Shown here one piece after another: positions 63,903 to 64,000 of a DNA stretch of 64,000 nucleotides (within the stretch, counting starts at the first letter, position 1; the number at the start of each line of letters is the position of its first letter). The DNA lies in assembly GCF_009708075.1 (NCBI RefSeq), contig NZ_WMBT01000001.1, forward strand, positions 186,001 to 250,000. Direction: 5' to 3'. The notes under the pieces are model-generated. The model was not told the DNA's origin and ran no database searches. It saw only the letters and a list, made by a program, of their open reading frames with translations. Position numbers and translations under genes: made by a program. This DNA comes from Paracoccus lichenicola. GTDB lineage: Bacteria; Pseudomonadota; Alphaproteobacteria; Rhodobacterales; Rhodobacteraceae.

Positions 63903-64000
63903 CAAAAGTTTCCCCAAGGTCAAGCTGTAGTTTTAGCGAAGTTCGCACCCATCGGATGCCGTGATAGGGTTCTGTCAGGGCACCCGTATCGGGATCATCG

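Noticed and set aside
61410..63923. An 837-codon minus-strand frame opposite typA
   Set aside because: Shadow of typA, whose GTPase motifs are complete.

Overview
The window is chromosomal DNA of a high-GC alphaproteobacterium of the order Rhodobacterales, most likely Paracoccus or a close relative. The evidence is a yajC-secD-secF-ccmABCDG run, LpxI-type lipid A genes, a GapR (DUF2312) protein, a divergent DUF1285/MoxR pair, a carotenoid-type crtE beside a type 2 isopentenyl diphosphate isomerase, and several sites resembling the alphaproteobacterial general-stress promoter (GGAAC-N16/17-CGTT). I see no phage, insertion sequence, CRISPR array or rRNA operon. Coding density is very high, with many 1-11 bp stop/start overlaps.

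Layout. 1-2.4 kb: the 5' part of crtE, divergent idi (type 2), and a cytochrome b561. 2.5-6.9 kb: an NMT1/THI5-type ABC importer (binding protein, ATPase, one double-length permease) with a translationally coupled glycosyltransferase. 7-10.2 kb: stress-type genes (DUF892 ferritin-like protein, two very small proteins), dinB, a cysteine hydrolase, and a strongly folded non-coding segment (9505-9715). 10.4-18.8 kb: an SDR, then treZ-treY-glgC-glgX and a DUF2934 protein, which together could convert glycogen-type glucan into trehalose. 18.8-24.9 kb (minus): cytochrome c maturation (ccmA-D, ccmG) behind Sec translocon accessory genes. 25-34.6 kb: M20 amidohydrolase, mazG, dusA with an adjacent tRNA-Val, an HU-like protein with a shortened arm, two DEAD-box helicases, gapR, dtd and a small RTX protein. 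34.6-42 kb: a Bcr/CflA efflux pump, tdk, a D-Ala-D-Ala carboxypeptidase, tmk-holB-tatD-metallo-hydrolase, and an AEC transporter. 42-47.8 kb (minus): a polyamine-type ABC importer with two tandem binding proteins and a candidate 13-codon leader peptide. 48-52.4 kb: TSUP transporter, RidA, then lipid A genes fabZ-lpxA-lpxI-lpxB. 52.4-59.2 kb (minus): moxR-DUF58-DUF4159 plus a 706-residue membrane protein, an envelope-associated MoxR-type system. 59.3-64 kb: DUF1285, a hydroxypyruvate isomerase-like protein, a 24-residue membrane peptide and a glycine-repeat membrane protein behind a near-perfect stress promoter, and typA.

The most distinctive signals outside known genes are: (i) the 9.5-9.7 kb segment, where two left arms compete for the same right arm; (ii) at least four stress-type promoter sites that link trehalose/glycogen, ferritin-like and tiny membrane-protein genes; (iii) a short leader ORF before the polyamine-type importer; and (iv) a short GGATATTT-based sequence that recurs at five gene ends.
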